From Caballeronia zhejiangensis (lineage in GTDB: Bacteria > Pseudomonadota > Gammaproteobacteria > Burkholderiales > Burkholderiaceae), in contig NZ_JFHD01000015.1 in NCBI RefSeq assembly GCF_000698575.1, positions 99,272 to 163,271 on the forward strand: 64,000 bases of DNA, in the 5' to 3' direction. The position numbers and the translations under genes are program-made. Under the pieces are notes generated by a model. That model saw nothing but the letters and a program-made list of their open reading frames with translations. It made no database searches and was not told the origin of the DNA. Shown one piece after another: positions 35,383-44,305 of this stretch (position 1 is its first letter; every line of letters starts with the position of its first letter).

Positions 35383-36714
35383 ATGTTACGTCTTACGTCA
35401 TCAAGGGTATTAGCGGCGCTCGTCGCGTCGCTGGGACTGAGCTTCGGATCGGCGGCGCATGCGCAGGGCAAGCAGTTGACGCTATGTTGGGCCGCATGGG
35501 ACCCCGCCAATGCGCTCGTCGAATTATCGAAAGACTTCACGGCGAAAACCGGCATTGCAATGAAGTTCGAGTTCGTGCCGTGGACGAGTTATGCGGACCG
35601 CTTCCTCAACGAACTGAATTCGCATGGAAAGCTGTGCGATCTCATCATCGGAGATAGTCAGTGGATTGGCGGTGCCGCGGTCAATGGACACTACGTCAAG
35701 CTCAATGATTTCTTCGACAAGAACAAAATCTCGATGAACGACTTCGTGCCGGCGACCGTCGTCGGCTACGCAGAGTGGCCGAAGAACACGCCGAATTACT
35801 GGGCGCTGCCCGCGATGGCGGACGCCGTGGGCTGGACCTACCGCAAAGACTGGTTTGCGAGGCCCGAACTGCGCGCGGAGTTCAAGCAGAAGTACAAGCG
35901 CGAACTCGAGCCGCCCACGACGATGGACGAACTCAAGCAGACAGCCGAGTTCTTTCAAGGACGAAAGATCGACGGCAAAACCGTGTATGGCGTGTATATC
36001 TTCACGGAGCGCGGCTCGGAAGGGATCACAATGGGCGTGACCAACATGCTCTATAACTTCGGCTTCGAATACCAGGACCCGAAGAAGCCGTATCACCTGG
36101 AGGGCTTCGTGAATTCGCCAGGCGCGATAAAGGGACTCGAATTCTATAAGGCGCTTTACAAGTGCTGCACGGCGCCCGGCATGACGAACGCCTACATGCA
36201 GGAAGGGCTCGATGCGTTCAAGTCGGGGCAGGTCGCGATGCAGATGAACTGGTTCGCCTTCTTCCCCGGCCTGTACAAGGATCCGAATGTCGGCGGCGAC
36301 AAGATCGGCTTCTTCGTCAATCCGAAGGAAACGAAACAGTTCACGCAGCTTGGCGGTCAAGGCATATCCGTCGTGTCGTACTCGGATCACAAGGCCGACG
36401 CGCTCGAATACATCAAGTGGTTCGCGCAAGCCGATGTGCAGAAGAAATGGTGGCAACTCGGCGGCTACTCGGCGGCGAAGTCGGTGGTGGACGCGCCGGA
36501 CTTTCCGAAGAGCGCGCCATTTGCGCCTGCATTCCTGAAGTCGATGTCGATAGTGAAAGACTTCTGGGCCGAGCCTACTTATGCCGAGTTGTTGCTCGAC
36601 ATGCAAAAGCGCGTGCACGACTATGTGGTTGCGGATAAGGGCACGGCGAAAGAAGCGCTCGATCTGCTCGTCAAGGACTGGAACAAAGTATTCAAGGCGG
36701 AAGGGAAGAACTAG
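35383..36714 (+). CDS. Carbohydrate/polyol ABC transporter substrate-binding protein
   Basis: 443 residues. Signal peptide with AHA cleavage near residue 28, then a family-1 (maltose/glycerol-type) solute-binding fold: LCWAAWDPANALVELSKDF, GDSQWIGGAAVNGHYVKLNDF and QMNWFAFFPGLY. The several conserved aromatic residues (W, F, Y) would stack on a sugar or polyol in the periplasm. First gene of the transport operon; the ribosome site AGGAGAAG is 6 bp upstream. Confidence 0.88.
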   Translation: MLRLTSSRVLAALVASLGLSFGSAAHAQGKQLTLCWAAWDPANALVELSKDFTAKTGIAMKFEFVPWTSYADRFLNELNSHGKLCDLIIGDSQWIGGAAVNGHYVKLNDFFDKNKISMNDFVPATVVGYAEWPKNTPNYWALPAMADAVGWTYRKDWFARPELRAEFKQKYKRELEPPTTMDELKQTAEFFQGRKIDGKTVYGVYIFTERGSEGITMGVTNMLYNFGFEYQDPKKPYHLEGFVNSPGAIKGLEFYKALYKCCTAPGMTNAYMQEGLDAFKSGQVAMQMNWFAFFPGLYKDPNVGGDKIGFFVNPKETKQFTQLGGQGISVVSYSDHKADALEYIKWFAQADVQKKWWQLGGYSAAKSVVDAPDFPKSAPFAPAFLKSMSIVKDFWAEPTYAELLLDMQKRVHDYVVADKGTAKEALDLLVKDWNKVFKAEGKN

Positions 36715-36786
36715 CGTTACCGCACATGAACGCGCGGACCGGCGAGCCGATCGATCTCGCCGGTCCGCGACAACAAGGAGTCAGGC

Positions 36787-37743
36787 ATGTTGGCAAACAA
36801 GCCTTTTCCTCCGGAAGGGTTGCAGACCAAAGCGCAGACGCGCGCGGCCGCGCGCTTGCGCGGACTGTCTGACCGAACCATCGCGTGGCTGTTCATTCTT
36901 CCGACTATCGTGCTGCTGCTCGCCATCAACATCTTTCCGTTGATCTGGGCATTGCGGCTCTCATTCACGAACTTCAAGTCGAATATGCCGAGCGTGCCCG
37001 CGCGCAATGTCGGCATCGACAATTACACGGACATACTCACCGACGAAGACATCTGGTACGCGATGCAGGTGACGGCGCGCTTCGTTTTCTGGTCGGTCGG
37101 ACTCGAAGTGCTGCTCGGCTTCGGGCTCGCACTGCTGATCAACCGGCAGTTTCGCGGCCATAGTTTCTGGACCACGCTGATTCTGCTGCCGATGATGCTT
37201 TCGCCCGCTGTCGTCGGCAACTTCTGGACCTTTTTGCTGCAACCGCAAACGGGTCTTTTCAACGACATCGTCGGCTTTTTCACGGGCATTCCGCCGAACT
37301 CGTTCCAGATGATCGGCGATGTGCCGCTCGCACCGTGGACGATCGTCATGGTCGATGCATGGATGTGGACGCCCTACGTGATGCTGATCTGCCTGGCGGG
37401 ATTGCGTTCGATTCCGGACTACATCTATGAAGCGGCCGAAGTCGATCGCGCTTCGCCATGGCGTCAGTTCTGGTCGATCACACTGCCGATGACGCTGCCG
37501 TTCCTGATGCTCGCGATCCTTTTTCGCGGGATCGAGAACTTCAAGATGTTCGACATGGTGAATCTGCTGACATCGGGCGGGCCGGGCTCCGTGACGGAAA
37601 CCGTGTCGATCACGCTCAAGCGCGCAGCCTTCGAGAAGTGGAGGACGGGTTATTCGTCCGCGCTCGCGATCATTCTGTTCGTTGTCGTGTTCGGTGCGGC
37701 GAACATCTATGTGAAGGCGCTCAACCGGGTGAAACAGCGATGA
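36787..37743 (+). CDS. Carbohydrate ABC transporter permease 1
   Basis: 318 residues, AAGGAG upstream. Six membrane helices beginning with IAWLFILPTIVLLLAINIFP and the coupling motif EAAEVDRASPWRQFWSITLP (EAA loop) near residue 220, as in UgpA/MalF-like permeases. The stop overlaps the start of the second permease by 4 nt (ATGA at 37740-37743). Confidence 0.9.
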   Translation: MLANKPFPPEGLQTKAQTRAAARLRGLSDRTIAWLFILPTIVLLLAINIFPLIWALRLSFTNFKSNMPSVPARNVGIDNYTDILTDEDIWYAMQVTARFVFWSVGLEVLLGFGLALLINRQFRGHSFWTTLILLPMMLSPAVVGNFWTFLLQPQTGLFNDIVGFFTGIPPNSFQMIGDVPLAPWTIVMVDAWMWTPYVMLICLAGLRSIPDYIYEAAEVDRASPWRQFWSITLPMTLPFLMLAILFRGIENFKMFDMVNLLTSGGPGSVTETVSITLKRAAFEKWRTGYSSALAIILFVVVFGAANIYVKALNRVKQR

Positions 37744-38693
37744 CAGACCTCGCCCTTCAACAGTCGGTGGTGGCTGCATCGCCGCGCAGCAAGACGTTTG
37801 CCGCAGTCGTCGTGATCGCGTATGCGCTCATCGCGACGCTGCCGATCGTCTGGATCATCATGACGAGCTTCAAGACGCAGGAGGATGCGATCGCGTATCC
37901 GCCCGTCGTCGTGTTTCATCCGTCGATGGAAGGTTACGTGAATCTTTTCACGATCCGCTCGCGGCAGACGCCGGAGTTCATCGCGAGTTTGCCGCCCGCA
38001 GAGACCTGGTACGACCGCGATGTCCGAAAGCGCAACATGGTGATTGCAGGGCCGTCGAAGGTCCTGCCGCGCTTCGTCAATTCGCTCGTGATCGGGTTCG
38101 GCTCGACCTTTCTTGCGGTGTTTCTCGGCACGTTGGCCGCCTATGCGTTTTCGCGCTTCAAGGTGCCGCTCGCCGACGATCTGCTGTTCTTCATACTGTC
38201 CACGCGAATGATGCCGCCCATCGCGGTGGCGATTCCCATCTATCTCATGTATCGCACGCTCGGCCTCGCCGACAGCTACCTCGGCATGATCGTGCTCTAT
38301 ACGGCCGTGAACGTGTCGCTGGCGGTGTGGCTACTCAAAGGATTCATCGACGAAATCCCTCGCGAATATGAGGAAGCGGCGCTTGTCGACGGATACACGC
38401 GGTTGCAGGCCTTCGTGAAGGTCGTGCTGCCGCAGGCGATCACCGGCATTGCTGCGACGGCGATCTTCTGTCTGATCTTTGCGTGGAACGAGTACGCGTT
38501 CGCATTGCTGCTGACGAGCGGCGACGCGCAGACGATGCCGCCGTTCATTCCGTTCATCATCGGCGAGGGCGGGCAGGACTGGCCAGCGGTCGCGGCCGCG
38601 ACGACGCTGTTCGTGCTGCCCATCCTGATCTTCACCGTTGTGCTGCGCAAGCATCTGTTGCGCGGGATCACCTTCGGAGCGGTACGCAAATGA
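37740..38693 (+). CDS. Carbohydrate ABC transporter permease 2
   Basis: 317 residues. MalG/UgpE-type permease with the first helix VVVIAYALIATLPIVWIIMTS, the periplasmic insert between helix 1 and 2, and the EAA loop as EEAALVDGYTRLQAFVKVVLP near residue 215. Both ends overlap neighbours by 4 nt, so this is a tightly coupled operon. Confidence 0.9.
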   Translation: MTDLALQQSVVAASPRSKTFAAVVVIAYALIATLPIVWIIMTSFKTQEDAIAYPPVVVFHPSMEGYVNLFTIRSRQTPEFIASLPPAETWYDRDVRKRNMVIAGPSKVLPRFVNSLVIGFGSTFLAVFLGTLAAYAFSRFKVPLADDLLFFILSTRMMPPIAVAIPIYLMYRTLGLADSYLGMIVLYTAVNVSLAVWLLKGFIDEIPREYEEAALVDGYTRLQAFVKVVLPQAITGIAATAIFCLIFAWNEYAFALLLTSGDAQTMPPFIPFIIGEGGQDWPAVAAATTLFVLPILIFTVVLRKHLLRGITFGAVRK

Positions 38694-38884
38694 AAGCCCA
38701 GCCCGTCATGCCGCGCCGCCGTCTGTTCCGCAGGCGCTACGGCGAGGGCGCATCGACCGTGCTGATCGGCCTCGGCATTGCGATGCTCGTCCAGCCGTTC
38801 ACGGTCGATCTCTACACCTGGTCGTTCCCTGTGATTCTGGCGGGTGCGCTGGCATTCGTCGTGACGAGTCACTTCCCGGAGTGA
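38690..38884 (+). CDS. Small two-helix membrane protein of the importer (GlpU-like position)
   Basis: 64 residues. A basic N-terminus (PRRRLFRRRYGEG) is followed by two hydrophobic segments, STVLIGLGIAMLVQPF and WSFPVILAGALAFVV. It is translationally coupled to permease 2 by ATGA and ends 3 bp before the ATPase gene. In rhizobial glycerol importers (GlpSTPQUV) a small membrane protein is also encoded among permease and ATPase genes, so it may be an accessory subunit; the resemblance is in position and topology rather than sequence that I can verify. Confidence 0.7.
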   Translation: MKAQPVMPRRRLFRRRYGEGASTVLIGLGIAMLVQPFTVDLYTWSFPVILAGALAFVVTSHFPE

Positions 38885-38887
38885 GCC

Positions 38888-40003
38888 ATGTCGACGATCG
38901 TTCTATCCAACCTTCATAAGCGCTTCGGTGACTTCACCGCCGTACACGATACGAATCTCACCGTGAGCAACGGCCGCTTCGTGGTGCTGCTCGGACCCTC
39001 CGGTTGCGGCAAGACGACGACGTTGCGCATGATCGCCGGGCTCGAACTGCCGACTTCGGGCCAGATTCTGATCGACGGCGAAGATGTCACGGGGCTGCGT
39101 GCGCGTCAGCGCGATATTGCATTCGTGTTCCAGATGTTCGCGCTGTATCCGCATATGACGGTACGTAACAACATCGCTTTTCCGCTGAAGAACGAGGGTA
39201 TTGCGCGCCGCGAGATTGCCGCGCGCGTCGATGCGGCCGCGCATATGCTTCGCATCGAAAGCCTGCTCGACCGAAAGACGGGGGGGCTGTCGGGCGGCGA
39301 TCGGCAACGCGTCGCCCTGGGCCGCGCGATCGTCCGGCACCCGAAGGCTTTCCTGATGGACGAGCCGCTCGGCACGCTCGATGCGGATTTCCGCGAACTG
39401 ATGTGCCTCGAGTTGCGCAAGCTGCATAACGCGCTCAACGCGACGACGGTCTACGTGACGCACGACCAGCGCGAAGCGATGGCGATGGCCGACGACATCG
39501 TCGTGATGAGCGGCGGCGAGGTGCTGCAATCGGCGTCGCCGCATGAGGTCTATCACTTTCCAGCGACCGTGTTTGTCGGCAGCTTCATCGGCAGCCCGCC
39601 GATGAATTTCCTGGCGGTGGATGGCGGCGTCGAAGCGGGCGCGGAATCGGTCTCGCTCTCCGGCGTCGCCGTGTCCGTGCCGCGCACGGCTACGTCCGCG
39701 GCGAAAGCGCTGCTCGGCGTGCGGCCAGAGCATGTCGTGATCGACGAGCGCGGTGCGTTGCGTGGACGCGTGATCGCGGATGAATATCTCGGCTCGCATC
39801 AGATTCTCGTCGTCGAAACGGCACTCGGCGTGATGCGCGTGCGGGTCGGCAAGGACGAAGGACTGGTGGCAGGGTCGCAGGTCGGGATGTCGTTCGCCAA
39901 GGAGCGCACGCTCCTCTACGACGCATCGAGCGGCAAGCTGCTGCCCGGCGCCGCGCGGCAGATGGCCGTCAACGGAAGCGGCAACGGAGGCGCTTATGTC
40001 TGA
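38888..40003 (+). CDS. Carbohydrate ABC transporter ATPase 1
   Basis: 371 residues. Walker A GPSGCGKTT, Q-loop FQMFALYPHMTV, signature LSGGDRQRVALGR, Walker B AFLMDEPLGTLDAD and switch THDQREAMAMAD, followed by a TOBE/regulatory C-terminal domain (GVRPEHVVID). UgpC/MalK type. The next gene is a second, different ATPase that overlaps by 8 nt, pointing to a heterodimeric ATP-hydrolysing module. Confidence 0.9.
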   Translation: MSTIVLSNLHKRFGDFTAVHDTNLTVSNGRFVVLLGPSGCGKTTTLRMIAGLELPTSGQILIDGEDVTGLRARQRDIAFVFQMFALYPHMTVRNNIAFPLKNEGIARREIAARVDAAAHMLRIESLLDRKTGGLSGGDRQRVALGRAIVRHPKAFLMDEPLGTLDADFRELMCLELRKLHNALNATTVYVTHDQREAMAMADDIVVMSGGEVLQSASPHEVYHFPATVFVGSFIGSPPMNFLAVDGGVEAGAESVSLSGVAVSVPRTATSAAKALLGVRPEHVVIDERGALRGRVIADEYLGSHQILVVETALGVMRVRVGKDEGLVAGSQVGMSFAKERTLLYDASSGKLLPGAARQMAVNGSGNGGAYV

Positions 40004-41015
40004 AATTCGCTTGCGTGGCGTGACGAAGCGATTCGGCGATATCGTCGCGGTAGATGATGTGTCGCTCGACGTGAAGGAGGGCGAGTTCGTCGTGTTGCTC
40101 GGTCCGAGCGGCGCGGGCAAGACTACTACGTTGCGGCTCATCGCAGGTCTCGAGCGGCCCGACGATGGCGAGATATTCATCGACGGCGCCGCCGCGACGG
40201 ACATGCATCCGGCGGACCGCGACGTCGCCTTCATCTTTCAGCAGTATTCGCTGTATCCGCATCTGACGGTGTTCGGCAACCTGGCGTTTCCGCTGCGCTC
40301 CCCGCGGCGGCGCGTGAGCGAGGCGGAAGTCGCCGCGCGCGTGCAGTCGGTCGTGCAGATGTTGCATATCGAGTCGAAGCTCGGCAATCTGGCGACGCGT
40401 CTGTCGGGCGGCGAGATGCAGCGCGTGGCCATCGGACGCGCGCTCGTGCGTCAGCCCAAGGTGTTTCTGATGGACGAGCCGCTGTCGTCGCTCGACGCGA
40501 AGTTGCGCGAGGAACTGCGGATAGAACCGAAGCGGCTGCATCGCACGATCGGCGCCACGATCATCTACGTGACGCACGATCAGGTCGAAGCGACCACGCT
40601 CGCGGACCGCATCGGCATTCTCGAACACGGGCGCATCGTGCAGGTGGGCGCGCCGCGCGACGTATATGGCAACCCGGCTTCGCTAGGCGCCGCGCAACGT
40701 CTCGGCTCACCGCCCATCAACTTGCTGCCGCCCGTGTTGTTCGATCCTGCCACGATGCCCGCAGGCACCTCGACGGTCGCGATCCGTCCTGAAGACATCG
40801 TGCTGCACGCGCACGATACGCGCGACGTGCTCAATCTTCGCGTGCTCGAATATTCTCCGCTGCGGCATCTGCTGATCATGGAGCGCGACGGCACCGCCAT
40901 CGTCGCGACAACCATGACCGAGCGCAATTTCACGCCGGGGCAGACAGTCGGCGTGTCGCTACCTCTGCGCAGTCTTCTCTATTTCCGCTCCGACGGCAGG
41001 AGGATTCCGGCATGA
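39996..41015 (+). CDS. Carbohydrate ABC transporter ATPase 2
   Basis: 339 residues. Walker A GPSGAGKTT, Q-loop FQQYSLYPHLTV, signature LSGGEMQRVAIGR, Walker B FLMDEPLSSLDAK and switch VTHDQVEATTLAD, plus a shorter TOBE-like tail (AIRPEDIVL). A two-ATPase arrangement is unusual for CUT1 importers and resembles the glycerol importer GlpS/GlpT. Overlaps the next gene (DhaL) by 4 nt. Confidence 0.9.
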   Translation: MSEIRLRGVTKRFGDIVAVDDVSLDVKEGEFVVLLGPSGAGKTTTLRLIAGLERPDDGEIFIDGAAATDMHPADRDVAFIFQQYSLYPHLTVFGNLAFPLRSPRRRVSEAEVAARVQSVVQMLHIESKLGNLATRLSGGEMQRVAIGRALVRQPKVFLMDEPLSSLDAKLREELRIEPKRLHRTIGATIIYVTHDQVEATTLADRIGILEHGRIVQVGAPRDVYGNPASLGAAQRLGSPPINLLPPVLFDPATMPAGTSTVAIRPEDIVLHAHDTRDVLNLRVLEYSPLRHLLIMERDGTAIVATTMTERNFTPGQTVGVSLPLRSLLYFRSDGRRIPA

Positions 41016-41647
41016 ACGGGAAAACGGTCATGGCGTGCATTGAAGCCGCGCACGCGACGCTCAAGGAACATACGGACGAGATCGCCGCGCTCGATCAGCA
41101 GATTGGCGACGGCGATCATATCTTCAACCTGTTGCGGGGCATGGATGCGCTGTTTGCGATGCGCGCCGCTATCGAGGCCGAGGCGTTTGCGCCCGCGCTG
41201 GACCAGGCCGCCTCCAAATTGCTGTCGACGGTGGGCGGTTCGTCGGGGCCGCTGTTCTTTTCGTTGCTGCATGGCATGGCGAAGGCGGCGCAGAACGCGG
41301 ACACCTTGAGTGTGGCGGACGCGGCGCGGATCTTCGCCGCGGGCGTCGATGCCGTTGCCCAGCGAGGCAAGGCCGGCACCGGCAGCAAGACGATGATGGA
41401 CGTGCTCATCCCTGTCGCGTCGCGCTTCATGGAACTGGCCGAGCGCAGTGCGCCGCGCGAAGCCGTGCTCGATGCGCTGCCGCGGACGGCTGAAGAAGGC
41501 ATGCTCGCGACGCGCGACATGCTCGCGACCAAGGGGCGCGCGTCGTTTCTCGGCGAGCGCGCGCGCGGGCATATCGATCCCGGCGCACGGTCGAGCCAGT
41601 TGATGATCGGTGCGGTATGCGCGCGGCTCGCGCAATACAGAGAGTGA
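41012..41647 (+). CDS. dhaL: Dihydroxyacetone kinase subunit DhaL
   Basis: 211 residues. The nucleotide-binding aspartates are in IGDGDHIFNLLRG (residues 31-43; the usual Gly after GDGDH is Ile here) and the helical barrel has LLSTVGGSSGPLFFSLL and AGTGSKTMMDVLIP. DhaL carries ADP/ATP and transfers phosphate to the ketose held by DhaK. No DhaM or PTS gene is nearby, suggesting direct use of ATP. Overlap of start with ATPase 2 stop (ATGA) places it in the transport operon. Confidence 0.85.
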   Translation: MNGKTVMACIEAAHATLKEHTDEIAALDQQIGDGDHIFNLLRGMDALFAMRAAIEAEAFAPALDQAASKLLSTVGGSSGPLFFSLLHGMAKAAQNADTLSVADAARIFAAGVDAVAQRGKAGTGSKTMMDVLIPVASRFMELAERSAPREAVLDALPRTAEEGMLATRDMLATKGRASFLGERARGHIDPGARSSQLMIGAVCARLAQYRE

Positions 41648-41661
41648 AAGGAGCGCAGGCC

Positions 41662-42651
41662 ATGAAAAAGTTCATCAACCATGTCGACGACTTTCTGACT
41701 GAGAGCCTTGCCGGATTCGCCGCCGCGCATGACGATCTCGTCGTGCTCAATCACGAACCTGTGTTCGTGCGGCGCAAGACGTTGAAGCCGGGCAAGGTCG
41801 CGCTGGTCTCGGGCGGCGGATCGGGACACGAGCCCTTGCATAGCGGCTTCGTCGGGTACGGAATGCTGGACGCCGCGTGCCCTGGCCAGGTGTTTACTTC
41901 GCCGACGCCCGATCAGATGATGGCAGCCGCCAAGGCCGTCGATACGGGCGCGGGCACGCTCTTCATCGTGAAGAACTATTCCGGCGATCTGATGAACTTC
42001 GAAATGGCATCCGAAATGTCGGAGTTGCCGAATGCGATGGTGCTGATCAACGACGATGTCGCGGTCGAAAACTCCAGTTATACGACGGGCCGGCGGGGCG
42101 TGGCGGGTGCGGTGATCGTCGAGAAGCTGGTGGGCAGTCTCGCCGAGAGCGGCGCCGATCTCGAACAATGCAAGGCGTTCGGCGACCGGATCAACAAGCA
42201 TACGGCGTCGATGGGCGTCGCGTTTTCGAGTTGCACCGTGCCCGCAGCGGGCACGCTGACGTTCAAGATCGGCGACGATGAAATGGAGGTCGGCGTCGGC
42301 ATTCATGGCGAGCCAGGGCGGCGGCGAACGCGCTTTGCCGCCGCCGACGCGATCGCGGCAGAACTGCTGACGGCGATCGTCGCCGATCTGAAACCGGGGA
42401 ACGGCTCGGAGCTGCTGGTCTTGATCAATGGGCTGGGCGGCACGCCGCTCGGCGAACTGTATCTGCTGTTCAATTCCACACGCTCGTGGCTGCAGCAGCG
42501 CGGTCTCGCGGTCACGCGCGTGCAGGTCGGATCGCTCACGACGTCGCTGGAAATGGCCGGTGCGTCGATCACCTTGTGCGTGCTGGACGATGAAATGAAG
42601 CGGCATTGGGACAGCCCCGTGCATACGCCATCGCTCAGGTGGGGAATGTAG
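41662..42651 (+). CDS. dhaK: Dihydroxyacetone kinase subunit DhaK
   Basis: 329 residues from ATG 41662, AAAGGAG just upstream. The substrate-binding features are present: VSGGGSGHEPLHSGFVG (phosphate/substrate loop), NYSGDLMNFEMA with the catalytic Asp, and the covalently binding His in VGVGIHGEPG near residue 215. It binds dihydroxyacetone or a related ketose as a hemiaminal for phosphorylation by DhaL. Encoded last in the importer operon, so the imported substrate is probably a short ketose such as dihydroxyacetone or erythrulose (inference). Confidence 0.88.
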   Translation: MKKFINHVDDFLTESLAGFAAAHDDLVVLNHEPVFVRRKTLKPGKVALVSGGGSGHEPLHSGFVGYGMLDAACPGQVFTSPTPDQMMAAAKAVDTGAGTLFIVKNYSGDLMNFEMASEMSELPNAMVLINDDVAVENSSYTTGRRGVAGAVIVEKLVGSLAESGADLEQCKAFGDRINKHTASMGVAFSSCTVPAAGTLTFKIGDDEMEVGVGIHGEPGRRRTRFAAADAIAAELLTAIVADLKPGNGSELLVLINGLGGTPLGELYLLFNSTRSWLQQRGLAVTRVQVGSLTTSLEMAGASITLCVLDDEMKRHWDSPVHTPSLRWGM

Positions 42652-42929
42652 ATTCGCTGGAACGTTTGCAATCGTCCGGTCGCTCGGCCGGAATTGCGTC
42701 CTCTTTCACGAGCCATCAGTTTTGTTTATCGGCATATCGGCGACGCGGCCCTTGCGCGCTTCGCCGCGCGCCGCGTCCCAGCGGCCTTCCGCGCCTATAA
42801 AACCCCATGCGTAAAGGCAAAGTTCTGGTTTACGCGTAGTACCCGGCCTGCCTCCTTCCTCGCTACCCTTCGGCTTCAGTTTCCCTAAAGCAAGCCCGCT
42901 CGGCCACGCATTCTGAAGGAGTAGCGCAC
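42652..42929. other. Intergenic region between ketose and gallate operons
   Basis: 278 bp, moderately GC-rich, with an imperfect GC-rich inverted segment at 42742-42778 but without a T run. It likely contains the promoter of the gallate operon; no coding frame with convincing bias was found. Confidence 0.4.
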
Positions 42930-44231
42930 ATGGCACGGATCATCGGAGGCATCGCCGCCTCGCACACGCCGACCATCGGTTTCGCGTTCGACAAGAACAA
43001 GCGCGACGATCCCGTCTGGGCGCCGATCTTCGAGAACTTCGCGCCGCTCGCGAACTGGCTCGCGGAAAAGCAGCCCGACGTCATCGTCACGATCTACAAC
43101 GACCACGTCACGTCGTTCTTTTTCGATCACTATTCGGCCTTCGCGCTGGGCGTCGGTCCCGAATGGCGCGTCGCGGACGAAGGCGGCGGCGCGCGCGATC
43201 TGCCGCCGATCAAAGGTCATCCCGCACTCGCCGCGCACATCGGCACTTCGCTGATGACCGATGAATTCGACATGTCGTTCTTCCAGAACAAGGCGCTCGA
43301 TCACGGCTGCTTCTCGCCGCTTTCGATGCTGTGCCCGCACAAGCCCGAATGGCCGGTCAAGCTCGTGCCGCTGCAGATGGGCGTGCTGCAATTGCCCGTG
43401 CCGAGCGCGCGCCGCTTCTACAAGCTCGGGCAGGCGCTGCGCCGCGCGATCGAAAGTTATCCGGAAGACATCAAGGTCGCGATTCTCGCGACGGGCGGTC
43501 TTTCGCATCAGGTTCACGGCGAGCGCTCGGGCTTCAACAACACCGAATGGGACGCGCGCTTCCTCGATCTCTTCGAGCGCGATCCCGAGCAGCTCGCGAA
43601 CATGACCATCGCGGAATATGCGGCGCTCGGCGGCTACGAAGGCGCCGAAGTCATCATGTGGCTGACGATGCGCGGTGCGCTTTCGTCGAACGTCGTGTGC
43701 AAGCATCGCAGCTATTACCTTCCGTCGATGGCAGGCATCGCCACCGCGATCTACGAAGGCGAGGACAGCGAGACCAAGCCCGCGATCGTCGAGCGTCATC
43801 GTCAGAAGATGGCCGTTCAGCTCACCGATGTCGAGAAGCTCGAAGGCACGTATCCGTTCTCGATCGAAACGGCGGTGCGCGCGTATCGCATCAACGATTA
43901 TCTGCATCGCATGGTCGAGCCCGCGCATCGCGAGGCATTCAAGGCCGATGAAGAAGCGAGCTTCGAAGCAGCGGGCCTTTCCGAGCAGGAACGCGATCTC
44001 ATTCGCCGGCGCGATTGGCGCGGCCTGCTTCATTACGGCGTGATCTTCTTCATGCTCGAAAAGCTCGGCGCGGTGACGGGCATATCGAATCTGCATATCT
44101 ACGCCGCGATGCGCGGCGAAACGCTCGAAGCGTTTCAAAAGACGCGCAACGCACCGGGCGCGTTGTATTCGGTCGCGGGCAAAGGCTCGGAGAAGCTCGA
44201 CTGGGACAAAGCGGAAAAGGCCAGAAGCTAA
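42930..44231 (+). CDS. galA: Gallate dioxygenase (fused LigB-LigA type)
   Basis: 433 residues, AAGGAG upstream. The first ~290 residues are a class III extradiol (LigB) domain with iron ligands His12 (ASHTPTI), His59 (YNDHVTS) and a Glu in YEGAEVIMW near residue 240, plus active-site His125 (ALDHG) and His193 (LSHQVHG). The remaining C-terminal part (YRINDYLHRMVEPAHREAF...) is the fused LigA-like domain. This length and fusion are typical of gallate dioxygenase (GalA/DesB) which opens gallate to 4-oxalomesaconate; protocatechuate 4,5-dioxygenase usually has separate subunits. Confidence 0.88.
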   Translation: MARIIGGIAASHTPTIGFAFDKNKRDDPVWAPIFENFAPLANWLAEKQPDVIVTIYNDHVTSFFFDHYSAFALGVGPEWRVADEGGGARDLPPIKGHPALAAHIGTSLMTDEFDMSFFQNKALDHGCFSPLSMLCPHKPEWPVKLVPLQMGVLQLPVPSARRFYKLGQALRRAIESYPEDIKVAILATGGLSHQVHGERSGFNNTEWDARFLDLFERDPEQLANMTIAEYAALGGYEGAEVIMWLTMRGALSSNVVCKHRSYYLPSMAGIATAIYEGEDSETKPAIVERHRQKMAVQLTDVEKLEGTYPFSIETAVRAYRINDYLHRMVEPAHREAFKADEEASFEAAGLSEQERDLIRRRDWRGLLHYGVIFFMLEKLGAVTGISNLHIYAAMRGETLEAFQKTRNAPGALYSVAGKGSEKLDWDKAEKARS

Positions 44232-44305
44232 ACACGAACGCGTTGCATGGGACCGGAGTAAGCGCAGAAGCACCGACTCCGGCCAACAGGGGACAGGAGA
44301 CAAAC

